DNA from: Azospirillum humicireducens | GTDB lineage: Bacteria; Pseudomonadota; Alphaproteobacteria; Azospirillales; Azospirillaceae | Reading direction: 5' to 3' | NCBI RefSeq assembly: GCF_001639105.2 | Contig: NZ_CP015285.1 | Coordinates: forward strand, 3,076,001 to 3,140,000 | Length of the DNA: 64,000 nucleotides | Shown here: in pieces, positions 48,111 through 55,323 of the stretch | How the letters are laid out: the number at the start of each line of letters is the position of its first letter | Position numbering within the stretch: position 1 is the stretch's first letter | Program-made: the position numbers and the translations under genes | Notes under the pieces: generated by a model | What the model was told of the DNA's origin: nothing | What the model saw: only the letters and a program-made list of their open reading frames with translations | The model's database searches: none

Positions 48111-48135
48111 TGGCCCACCGCCCGATGGCCCGCCC

Positions 48136-48855
48136 ATGATGAACATCCTGATCGTCGACGACGAGCCGCTGGCGCGGGAGGAACTGCGCCGGATGCTGGA
48201 GGAGGCCGCCGACATCCGCGTCGTCGGCGAATGCGCCAACGCCATCGAGGCGATCGGTGCCATCAACCGGCAGTCGCCCGACGTCGTGTTCCTCGACATC
48301 CAGATGCCGCGGGTCAGCGGGCTGGAGATGCTGAGCATGCTCGACCCTGACCGCATGCCGCGCATCGTCTTCCTGACCGCTCATGACGAGTATGCGGTCA
48401 AGGCCTTCGAGGAGCATGCCTTCGACTATCTGCTGAAGCCGGCCGACCCGGCGCGGCTGGCCAAGACCCTGCAGCGGCTGCGCCGCCAGCATGCCCCGCA
48501 GGAGGTCGGCGTCCTGCCGGGAGCGGCCGAACTGCGCCATATCCCCTGCACCGGGGTCAACCGCATCACCCTGATGAAACTGGCCGACGTCGAGTATGTC
48601 GTCTCCCGTCCGGCCGGCGTCTATGTGGTGGGGGAGGACGGGCAGGAGCGCTTCACCGAACTGACGCTCCATACCATCCAAGAAAAGAGCCAGCTGTTCC
48701 GCTGCCACCGCCAGTTCCTGGTCAACCCGGAACGCATCCGCGAGATCCATTTCGTCGACGGCGGTCTGGCGGAGATCCTGACCACCGGCGGCCACACCGT
48801 GCCGGTCAGCCGGCGCTTCCTGGGGCCGCTGAAGGAACGGCTGGGAATGGGGTGA
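48136..48855 (+). CDS. btsR: LytTR response regulator BtsR (YehT family)
   Basis: A 239-residue response regulator. The receiver domain has the acidic pocket VDDEPLA, phospho-acceptor D54 in VVFLDIQMPRVSG and KP in FDYLLKPADP. The LytTR DNA-binding domain (about 135-238) reads IPCTGVNRITLM...FTELTLHTIQEKSQLFRCHRQFLVN...VPVSRRFLGPLKERLG. The match with E. coli BtsR is very strong over the whole length. In E. coli it activates btsT, a CstA-family pyruvate transporter; here a cstA gene lies 3.9 kb downstream with matching repeats in front. ATG 48139 is an equally likely start. A good terminator follows. Confidence 0.93.
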   Translation: MMNILIVDDEPLAREELRRMLEEAADIRVVGECANAIEAIGAINRQSPDVVFLDIQMPRVSGLEMLSMLDPDRMPRIVFLTAHDEYAVKAFEEHAFDYLLKPADPARLAKTLQRLRRQHAPQEVGVLPGAAELRHIPCTGVNRITLMKLADVEYVVSRPAGVYVVGEDGQERFTELTLHTIQEKSQLFRCHRQFLVNPERIREIHFVDGGLAEILTTGGHTVPVSRRFLGPLKERLGMG

Positions 48856-48965
48856 GCCGTATCGTCCGGTCTCGGAAGACCGGCGGCCGCCTTGCCAACC
48901 GGGTGGAGATCCGCAGCGGGGTCACTCCGACCTGACGCGCCATCGGTCCGCCATACTGCGAACGG

Positions 48966-49000
48966 AAAAGGCTCCTTCCCGAGCGGCAGGGGCCTTTTTG
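48966..49000 (+). terminator. Terminator after btsSR
   Basis: AAAAGGC (48966-48972) pairs with GCCTTTT (48992-48998) and inner bases extend the stem (CCTTCCCG against CGGCAGGG, imperfect), followed by TTGCTTTT. The rest of the 425-bp gap 48856-49280 shows only an AT-rich leader of the next gene. Confidence 0.75.
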
Positions 49001-49280
49001 CTTTTGCTGACCTGTTGAGACAAGGCGCTGGCCCAGTTGTCCGGCGGGTATCCGGAAGAACACCACTGGGAAGCCGGAAGCATCGCAAGGGATGAATCCA
49101 AGGGATTTGACGGGCGTCTCGCCTATTCCGTTCAATGAACTTTTGTGCGTATTGGAGATTGATCTCACGATTGTAACAGAAATTACCACCTATTCGTCCA
49201 ATGCTGGGAAAATGGCTCACCATTGCCCCAGCGGTCCGACCATCGTGGCGCCGCATCGCAACCGCTAAGGATACGGATCA

Positions 49281-51131
49281 ATGGCCACGACCTCCGGGAA
49301 CTCGACCATCATCGTGACCGCCGAAGGCACCGAACGGGCGCACTTCACCCTGCTCGTCGACGGCAAGAAGATCGGTGAGGGCACCACGGGCAGCACGGCC
49401 AAGGACTTCGTCTTCAAGACGGACGTCGCACAGGACCAGGCCCACACGGTGCAGGTTCGGTATGACAATGACGGATATGTGAACGGCAAGGACCGCAACC
49501 TGATCGTCAACGAGATCTCGATCAACGGCAAATCGGTCCTGCCGACCGACGACATCGTCACCTACGACAAGGGCGCGCTGGATGGCCGTGATGTGGTGGC
49601 CGGCCAGAAGCAGATGTGGTGGAACGGCACGCTGGCGGTGGAGGCCGGCAAGAGCTATTTCGCCGGTGACAAGGTGGCGGCGCCCGCCGAACCGACCCCT
49701 GTCGAGCCCACGCCCAGCGAACCCACTCCGGGCGTGCCGAAGCCGAGCGGCCCCGGCTTCTATGTCGCCAAGAACGGCAACGACAGCTGGTCCGGCAAGC
49801 TCGCCGCCCCCAATGCCGACGGCACCGACGGCCCCTTCGCCTCGCTGCAGAAGGCGCAATCCGCCATGCGTGCCGATCCCACCATCGACACCACCTATGT
49901 GCGCGGCGGCGACTATTACCCGAACAATCCGATCTGGCTGGACGGCCAGGATTCGGGCGTCACCTTCACCGGCTACGGCAACGAGAAGGCGGTGATCCAC
50001 GGCAGCGCGCAGGCGTCCGTGTCCTTCGGCCTCGGCGGCGCCAAGGATGTGACCATCGAAGGGCTGACCTTCACCGGCGGCGTCGCCAATGGTCATTATG
50101 TCTTCGCCGACAATGCCGCCGGCCTGACCTTCGCCAACAACAGCGTCACCGGCGGCGGCTATGGCATCACGGTGCAGAACAGCGCCAACAGCAAGGTCAT
50201 CGGCAACCAGTTCGACCGCACCGGTGCCGAGGCCGTCTTCGTCAAGGCCGGCTCCAACGCCACGCTGGTGTCCGACAACCTGATCCGCCACCCCAACGCC
50301 GCCGACCGCGGCGACGCCGGCATCTGGGTCAACGGCAGCTCCGACGTCAAGATCACCCACAACCAGATCGAAAATTCTCCGGAGAAGGCCATCGCCGTTG
50401 GCTCGGTCCAGACGGACGGCAGCGACGCGACCTACCGCGCGACCATCGCCTTCAACAAGGTGATCGACGCCAACCTGGATTCGAACGACGGTGGCGGCAT
50501 CTACCTGATCAACCGCCAGCAGGATTTGACCGGCCACAGCGTCGTCAACAACGACGTGTCGGGCACCACGGCCACCAACCCGTCTGGCAGCGTGGCGAGC
50601 TGGGGCATCTATCTCGACGACTGGACCAGCGGCGCCACGGTGAAGGGCAACGTCGTCCATGACAACATCGGCGGCGTGTTCCTGCATGGCGGCTGGAACA
50701 ACACGGTCACCGAGAATGTGATCGCCGGCAACAGCGGCGCCCAGATCGGCCTGCAGCAGGATGTCGCCTGGAGCGGCTGGAAGGGCAAGGCGATGAGCGG
50801 CAACGACATCTCCGGCAATGTCGTCGATGTCAGCGAGGGCATGGCCGTCCACATCTATGGCCCAGCCGGGGTCGGCAACATCCACGACAACTTCTACAGC
50901 AACCTGGATGCGTCCAAGGATCTGTTCGATGTCTGGCCGCAGGTGATGGCCGGCGGCGGCAAGGGCGATCTGGCGGAGTGGAAGGCCGCGGGATACGACA
51001 AGGGCTCCGTCACGCTGAATCCCGGCTTCGTCAATCCGGGGGCGGACGACTTCAGCCTGTCGGCGAACTCACCGGTTCATGGGATGGGCTTCGACCATAT
51101 CCCCTACGGCGACATCGGGCTGCTGGGCTGA
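49281..51131 (+). CDS. CBM60-like module plus right-handed beta-helix protein
   Basis: A 616-residue, probably secreted carbohydrate-active protein. Residues ~5-120 look like a calcium-dependent CBM60-type module (ITVTAEGTERAHFTLLVDGKKIGEGT-like strands, WWNGTLAVEAGKSYF). A Pro/Thr linker (EPTPVEPTPSEPTPGVP, about 135-152) follows, then a parallel beta-helix (about 160-600; YVAKNGNDSWSGKLAAPNADGTDGPFASLQKAQ entry motif, repeated N-x-V/I turns) of the pectate-lyase/DUF1565 type. No Sec signal peptide is present, so type I or another export route is likely. No catalytic set can be named. AAGGA lies 12 nt before the ATG. Confidence 0.75.
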   Translation: MATTSGNSTIIVTAEGTERAHFTLLVDGKKIGEGTTGSTAKDFVFKTDVAQDQAHTVQVRYDNDGYVNGKDRNLIVNEISINGKSVLPTDDIVTYDKGALDGRDVVAGQKQMWWNGTLAVEAGKSYFAGDKVAAPAEPTPVEPTPSEPTPGVPKPSGPGFYVAKNGNDSWSGKLAAPNADGTDGPFASLQKAQSAMRADPTIDTTYVRGGDYYPNNPIWLDGQDSGVTFTGYGNEKAVIHGSAQASVSFGLGGAKDVTIEGLTFTGGVANGHYVFADNAAGLTFANNSVTGGGYGITVQNSANSKVIGNQFDRTGAEAVFVKAGSNATLVSDNLIRHPNAADRGDAGIWVNGSSDVKITHNQIENSPEKAIAVGSVQTDGSDATYRATIAFNKVIDANLDSNDGGGIYLINRQQDLTGHSVVNNDVSGTTATNPSGSVASWGIYLDDWTSGATVKGNVVHDNIGGVFLHGGWNNTVTENVIAGNSGAQIGLQQDVAWSGWKGKAMSGNDISGNVVDVSEGMAVHIYGPAGVGNIHDNFYSNLDASKDLFDVWPQVMAGGGKGDLAEWKAAGYDKGSVTLNPGFVNPGADDFSLSANSPVHGMGFDHIPYGDIGLLG

Positions 51132-51166
51132 TCGGTCCCGCCCGCTCCAACCCAAGGACGTGAAAG

Positions 51167-51192
51167 CGGGCCGCCCGGCGACGGGCGGCCCG
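51167..51192 (+). terminator. GC-rich hairpin after the beta-helix gene
   Basis: CGGGCCGCCC (51167-51176) and GGGCGGCCCG (51183-51192) form a perfect 10-bp stem 35 bp past the stop. There is no T-run, so termination may be incomplete. Confidence 0.55.
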
Positions 51193-51236
51193 TTGCCGTT
51201 CGGGCCGCGCGTGACCGAAATGCCGCCGCCGGTGTT

Positions 51237-51269
51237 ATACCAGCGGTCATTGATGATGACCGCTGGTAT
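51237..51269. repeat. Perfect 14-bp inverted repeat upstream of yihY-like gene
   Basis: ATACCAGCGGTCAT (51237-51250) and ATGACCGCTGGTAT (51256-51269) are separated by 5 bp. They lie 115-147 bp before the next start. Confidence 0.6.
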
Positions 51270-51308
51270 CCGCGCCGACTGGCGCGGCGGCGGCCCATGC
51301 CGCCGAAG

Positions 51309-51338
51309 CTCTTGATCCTGACAGGTCAGGATCAAGAG
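51309..51338. repeat. Second 14-bp inverted repeat, nearer the yihY-like start
   Basis: CTCTTGATCCTGAC (51309-51322) and GTCAGGATCAAGAG (51325-51338) are separated by only 2 bp, ending 45 bp before the start codon. This could be an operator or a cruciform/attenuator. Confidence 0.6.
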
Positions 51339-51383
51339 CCGCTGGTGTTACCTGACCGGTGACGCGGAAATCGGGGGGCGGCG

Positions 51384-52331
51384 ATGGGGCATCTGCGGCG
51401 GTGGTGGGCGATCGTTCTCGACGCGGCCTATGGCTGGATCGACGACGACGCGATGAGCATGGCTGCATCCATCGCCTTCTACACCATCTTCTCGCTGGCG
51501 CCGCTGGCGATCCTGGTGATCGCGCTGGCCGGGCTGGTCTTCGGCGACGAGGCGGCACGGGGCGCGCTGGTCGAGCAGTTGTCGGCGCTGGTCGGGCGGG
51601 AGGCCGGCCAGACCCTGCAGGATCTGATCGCACGGGCCGGCGCGCGGGACACCGGCATCCTGGCGAGTATCATCGGCATCGGAACCATCGTCGTCGGCGC
51701 CACCACCGTCTTCGTCGAACTGCAGACCGCGCTGAACCGCATCTGGAAGGTGGCGGCGCCACAGGAATCGACCATCACATGGCTGGTGCGGGTGAGATTG
51801 AAGGCCCTGGCGCTGATCGGGGCGATCGGCTTCCTGCTGATCGTCTCGCTGGTGGTCAGCGCCGCCCTGGCGGCGGTCGGCACTTGGGCTGCCGGGTGGG
51901 CTGCCGGGTGGGCCGCCGGCTATCTGCCGGCGATGCCGTCGCTGCTGTGGCTGTTCGACATGGCGGTGTCCTGGACGGTGCTGACCGGGCTGTTCGCGCT
52001 GATCTACCGGATCCTGCCGGACACCCGCATCCGCTGGACCGACGTGTGGCTGGGGGCTGCGGTCAATGCCTTCCTGTTCGCGGTGGGCAAGCTCCTGATC
52101 GGCTTCTACATTGCCACCAGCGGCGTGGTGACGGTCTATGGCGCTGCCGGGTCCTTCGTGCTGATCCTGCTGTGGGTCTATTATTCCGCCGTCATCTTCC
52201 TGTTCGGGGCGGAGCTGACCCGCGCCTATTCGGAGCGCAAGGGCAGCCGGTCGCACGATCTTCCTGATGGCCGCCCTCCTATCGGCCGCAGCAGCCCCGC
52301 CCCAGCGTCATCAGGATCTGCCGTGCCTTGA
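51384..52331 (+). CDS. YihY/UPF0761 family inner-membrane protein
   Basis: A 315-residue polytopic membrane protein of the YihY/BrkB family with about six TM segments. Family hallmarks are DDAMSMAASIAFYTIFSLAPLAILVIALAG at the N-terminus, TVFVELQTALNRIWKV, and GSFVLILLWVYYSAVIFLFGAELTRAYSERKG at the end. A local tandem repeat encodes AAGWAAGWAAG (about 173-183), apparently a small slippage expansion. Function is unproven in this family. The gene ends 53 bp inside the convergent ybdD-like gene. Confidence 0.87.
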   Translation: MGHLRRWWAIVLDAAYGWIDDDAMSMAASIAFYTIFSLAPLAILVIALAGLVFGDEAARGALVEQLSALVGREAGQTLQDLIARAGARDTGILASIIGIGTIVVGATTVFVELQTALNRIWKVAAPQESTITWLVRVRLKALALIGAIGFLLIVSLVVSAALAAVGTWAAGWAAGWAAGYLPAMPSLLWLFDMAVSWTVLTGLFALIYRILPDTRIRWTDVWLGAAVNAFLFAVGKLLIGFYIATSGVVTVYGAAGSFVLILLWVYYSAVIFLFGAELTRAYSERKGSRSHDLPDGRPPIGRSSPAPASSGSAVP

Positions 52332-52479
52332 AGCTCCGGCGGTCGAGCGGCGGCTCGTCGGGAGCGAACCGGGCCTGGGCCTCGCGGTAACGCTCATAGG
52401 AGTCGTCGTTGAACAGCCGGCGCAGGTTTGTCAGCGCCTTGCGCAGCGGCGTGGGGCAGGGGGCGGTCGAGCTGGACAT
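52279..52479 (-). CDS. YbdD/YjiX family small protein (CstA-associated)
   Basis: A 66-residue protein matching the YbdD/YjiX family: LFNDDSYERYREAQARFAPDEPPLDRRSFKARQ with the terminal double cysteine GRGCCGR. In many bacteria it is encoded right after cstA or btsT and is thought to help pyruvate uptake. Here it is upstream of cstA and divergent, which is unusual. Its 3' end overlaps the convergent yihY-like gene by 53 bp. Confidence 0.78.
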   Translation of the reverse strand: MSSSTAPCPTPLRKALTNLRRLFNDDSYERYREAQARFAPDEPPLDRRSFKARQILMTLGRGCCGR

Positions 52480-52506
52480 GGATTGGCCTCCGGGATGCTG
52501 TCCGGC

Positions 52507-52526
52507 AGTGTGGGATGTCCCACACT
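52507..52526. promoter_or_regulatory. Near-palindrome AGTGTGGGATGTCCCACACT
   Basis: The same core family as 23721 and 43698, with a central TG mismatch. It lies in the ybdD/cstA divergent spacer, just upstream of the ybdD start. Confidence 0.55.
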
Positions 52527-52610
52527 AGCGCCGTCGCCCGGCGCAAGGGGCCGATTCCCGGCGAACGGCGGCATCGTCGCACCGAGCGGCGCTATGGCGA
52601 TTTGAGCGGC

Positions 52611-52660
52611 GCCGCTCGGCCCCTGTCCGCTGCCGCTCGGCACGTCCTGACTGCCGCTCG
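52611..52660 (+). promoter_or_regulatory. Three direct repeats, 21-bp period: probable BtsR binding sites of cstA
   Basis: GCCGCTCG occurs at 52611-52618, 52632-52639 and 52653-52660. The E. coli BtsR site is two direct ACC(G/A)CT(C/T)A repeats separated by 13 bp, i.e. a 21-bp period with CCGCTC in common. The last repeat is 69 bp from the cstA start. A btsSR pair lies nearby. Confidence 0.75.
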
Positions 52661-52729
52661 CGGCATTCCACCCCACGGGCTTGGATTGGCGGCGTAGACC
52701 GATGGCACGTCCTTTTCAGGAGAGCCGTC

Positions 52730-54535
52730 ATGGATCACGCCCTAACCTTTGTGATCGCGACACTCTGCATCCTTACGCTCTGCTACCGCTTCTACGGCGT
52801 GTTCTTCGTGCGCAAGGTTCTTCGTGCCGACGATTCGGAAGTCACCCCGTCCCACATCCTGGCCGACGGTAAGAACTATGTGCCCACCAAGAAGTGGGTG
52901 AACGCCGGCCAGCATTTCGCCGCCATCGCCGCCGCCGGCCCGCTGGTCGGCCCGGTGCTGGCCGCCCAGTTCGGCTATCTGCCGAGCTTCCTGTGGCTGC
53001 TGATCGGCTGCGTCATCGGCGGTGCGGTGCATGACACGGTCGTGCTGTTCGCCTCGATGAAGCACAAGGGACAATCGCTGTCCGAGGTCGCCAAGGCCGA
53101 ACTCGGCCCGGTGGCCGGCTGGTGCACCGGTCTGGCGATGCTGTTCATCATCACCATCACCATGGCCGGCCTGTCGATGGTCGTCGTCCATGCGCTGGAA
53201 CGCAACGCCTGGGGCGCCTTCGCGGTGTTCATGACGATCCCGATCGCCATCGCGCTCGGCCTCTACGAGAAGGTCACCGGCTCGTCCAAGGGCGCCACCC
53301 AGGTCGGCATCGCCGCCATCGCCGCCTCGGTCTTCGCCGGCCCCTACATCCAGGGCACGCTGCTGGGCGAGTGGTTGACGCTGCATGCCGAGACCGTCGC
53401 CATCATCCTGCCCATCTACGCCTTCTTCGCCACCGCCCTGCCGGTGTGGCTGCTGCTGACCCCGCGCGGCTACCTGTCCAGCTTCATGAAGGTCGGCGTG
53501 TTCGGCGCGCTGGTCGTCGGCGTCGTCTTCATCAACCCGGAGATCCGCTTCCCCGCCCTGACCGACTTCATCCATGGCGGCGGCCCGGTGCTGAACGGCC
53601 CGGTCTGGCCCTTCATCTCCATCACCATCGCCTGCGGCGCCATCTCCGGTTTCCATGCCTTCATCGGGTCGGGCACCACGCCCAAGCTGATCGACAAGTG
53701 GAGCGACATCCGTCCGGTGGCCTTCGGCGGCATGCTGGCGGAATGCCTGGTCGGCGTCATGGCGCTGATCGCCGCCACCTCGCTGCATCCGGCCGATTAC
53801 TTCGCCATCAACTCCTCGCCGGCGGCTTTCAAGGCCCTGGGCATGAGCGTGGTCGATCTGCCGCGGCTGAGCCAGGAAATCGGCCTCGACCTCTACGGCC
53901 GCACCGGCGGTGCGGTGACGCTGGCGGTCGGCATGACCGAGATCTTCACCCGCGTTCCGTGGTTCAACAGCCTCGCCTCCTACTTCTTCCAGTTCGTGGT
54001 GATGTTCGAGGCGGTGTTCATCCTGACCGCCGTGGACAGCGGCACCCGCGTCGCCCGTTACCTGATCCAGGACCTGCTGGGCGACGTCTATGCCCCGATG
54101 AAGCGGCTGGACTGGGTTCCCGGTTCGATCATCGCCAGCGTCATCGCCTGTGTGGCCTGGGGCTATCTGCTGACCTCGGGCGACATCAACTCGGTCTGGG
54201 CCCTGTTCGGCGTGTCGAACCAGCTGATGGCCTCGGTCGGCCTGATCATCGGCGCCACCATCATCCTGCGGCTGGCGCAGAAGCGGGTCTACATGCTGAC
54301 CTGCCTGGTTCCGCTGGCCTATCTGTTCGTCACCGTGAACGTCGCCGGCTATTGGATGATCGCCAACGTCTACTTGAACAAGGCCGCCAAGGGCTACAAC
54401 CCCTTCAACGCCGGCATCTCCATCATCATGCTGACGCTGGGTTTCGTGATCCTGATCGCTGCCCTGAAGAAGTGGAAGGAGCTGTTCCAGGCCCGCGCCC
54501 TGGAGGTTCCGATGGTCGCCACCCCGGCAGAGTGA
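52730..54535 (+). CDS. cstA: CstA/BtsT-family pyruvate (carbon starvation) transporter
   Basis: A 601-residue membrane protein with about 15 TM helices of the CstA family. Typical blocks are DDSEVTPSHILADGKNYVPTKKWV, GQHFAAIAAAGPLVGPVLAAQFGYLPSFLWLLIGCVIGGAVHDTVVLF, SGFHAFIGSGTTPKLI and WALFGVSNQLMASVGL. E. coli CstA and BtsT take up pyruvate with protons and also peptides have been suggested. It is about 100 residues shorter than the E. coli homologs, lacking part of the C-terminal extension. GGAGAG precedes the ATG. Upstream repeats place it under BtsR; a long hairpin terminator follows. Confidence 0.93.
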   Translation: MDHALTFVIATLCILTLCYRFYGVFFVRKVLRADDSEVTPSHILADGKNYVPTKKWVNAGQHFAAIAAAGPLVGPVLAAQFGYLPSFLWLLIGCVIGGAVHDTVVLFASMKHKGQSLSEVAKAELGPVAGWCTGLAMLFIITITMAGLSMVVVHALERNAWGAFAVFMTIPIAIALGLYEKVTGSSKGATQVGIAAIAASVFAGPYIQGTLLGEWLTLHAETVAIILPIYAFFATALPVWLLLTPRGYLSSFMKVGVFGALVVGVVFINPEIRFPALTDFIHGGGPVLNGPVWPFISITIACGAISGFHAFIGSGTTPKLIDKWSDIRPVAFGGMLAECLVGVMALIAATSLHPADYFAINSSPAAFKALGMSVVDLPRLSQEIGLDLYGRTGGAVTLAVGMTEIFTRVPWFNSLASYFFQFVVMFEAVFILTAVDSGTRVARYLIQDLLGDVYAPMKRLDWVPGSIIASVIACVAWGYLLTSGDINSVWALFGVSNQLMASVGLIIGATIILRLAQKRVYMLTCLVPLAYLFVTVNVAGYWMIANVYLNKAAKGYNPFNAGISIIMLTLGFVILIAALKKWKELFQARALEVPMVATPAE

Positions 54536-54574
54536 GGAGACCTTCCTGACGCGGTCCGTCCGGACCGGAGCCTG

Positions 54575-54624
54575 ACAAACGAAACGGGCCATGTGGGACA
54601 TCCCACATGGCCCGTTTCGTTTGT
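54575..54624. terminator. Long perfect hairpin after cstA, sharing the palindrome core
   Basis: A 24-bp perfect inverted repeat (54575-54598 and 54601-54624) with a 2-nt loop. Its apex is ATGTGGGACATCCCACAT, the fourth member of the palindrome family, and its arms end AAACGAAACGGG / CCCGTTTCGTTT. It lies 40 bp past the cstA stop and probably terminates or protects the mRNA. Confidence 0.75.
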
Positions 54625-54803
54625 GCTCCGCCTGGCCGACCCGTTGATCGAAAGGGTAGGGAGGTTTCCGTCTTCCGTTGTCAGGCCATGCACGGAAAGT
54701 CAGTGGGCCATTTTGTGCGGTGACGTTGCTGGTGTTTGCCTTAATTTTGGAGAGATCGCATCAGTGTCCGAATGGTTTAGACATCTCTGGTGGAGACGCG
54801 AGC

Positions 54804-55298
54804 ATGTTGCAGGTTGTCTTCCGAAGCCAGTTGACGATTCTGCTCTCCTATCTCGATATCCAGCAGTCATGCCTTGAGGCGGCACGGAGCAACAGGAAGG
54901 CCGGTGTCACAGGCTTCATGGTGGAATGCGGTGGCGTGTTCCTTCAGTCGATCGAAGGACAGCGGTCCGATGTCACCAAAGCGCTCCAGCGCGTCCATCG
55001 GGACACGCGCCACGGCAACATCAGGATCGTCTATTCCGAACAGGGCATCCCCCGGCGACGGTTCGGCGCCTGGGCGATGAACGTCATGTTCCTGGACGAT
55101 GACAGCCTCTGCAAGACGGTGTTCGGGTCGGAATACGCCTGCGACGAGATGCTGGTCCCGTCCATGGACCCGGCCTTTGCCATGGGTGTGCTCGCGGTGG
55201 CCTATCGGCACGCCTGTTCGATGACCGCCATCGCACCTGCGGCTGGCGGCGGCGGCCTGGGCCGCATCCCGCGGATCGACGACATGATCGGGCGGTAG
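54804..55298 (+). CDS. BLUF-domain protein lacking the photoactive tyrosine
   Basis: A 164-residue single-domain protein of the BLUF (flavin blue-light sensor) family: LQVVFRSQL, SNRKAGVTGFMVECGGVFLQSIEG and RRRFGAWAMNVMFLDD follow the order seen in YcgF and AppA. The glutamine of the flavin switch is kept (FLQ), as is the Asn (SNRKAG), but the N-terminal tyrosine (YcgF LIYRS) is phenylalanine here (VVFRS). It therefore may bind flavin without normal photochemistry. A C-terminal tail (about 110-164) is not recognised. GGAGA precedes the ATG. It stands convergent to the lactate-permease family gene. Confidence 0.8.
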   Translation: MLQVVFRSQLTILLSYLDIQQSCLEAARSNRKAGVTGFMVECGGVFLQSIEGQRSDVTKALQRVHRDTRHGNIRIVYSEQGIPRRRFGAWAMNVMFLDDDSLCKTVFGSEYACDEMLVPSMDPAFAMGVLAVAYRHACSMTAIAPAAGGGGLGRIPRIDDMIGR

Positions 55299-55323
55299 GG
55301 CGGCGGCACTGCGCAGCCGGACG

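Noticed and set aside
52702..52717. Sigma-54-like TGGCAC-N5-TTTC just before cstA
   Set aside because: The -12 element would leave almost no leader before the ATG at 52730, the TTGC match is imperfect, and no enhancer-binding regulator is nearby.
52742..54601. 619-codon open frame antisense to cstA
   Set aside because: Same mirror effect; the plus strand is an unmistakable CstA protein.
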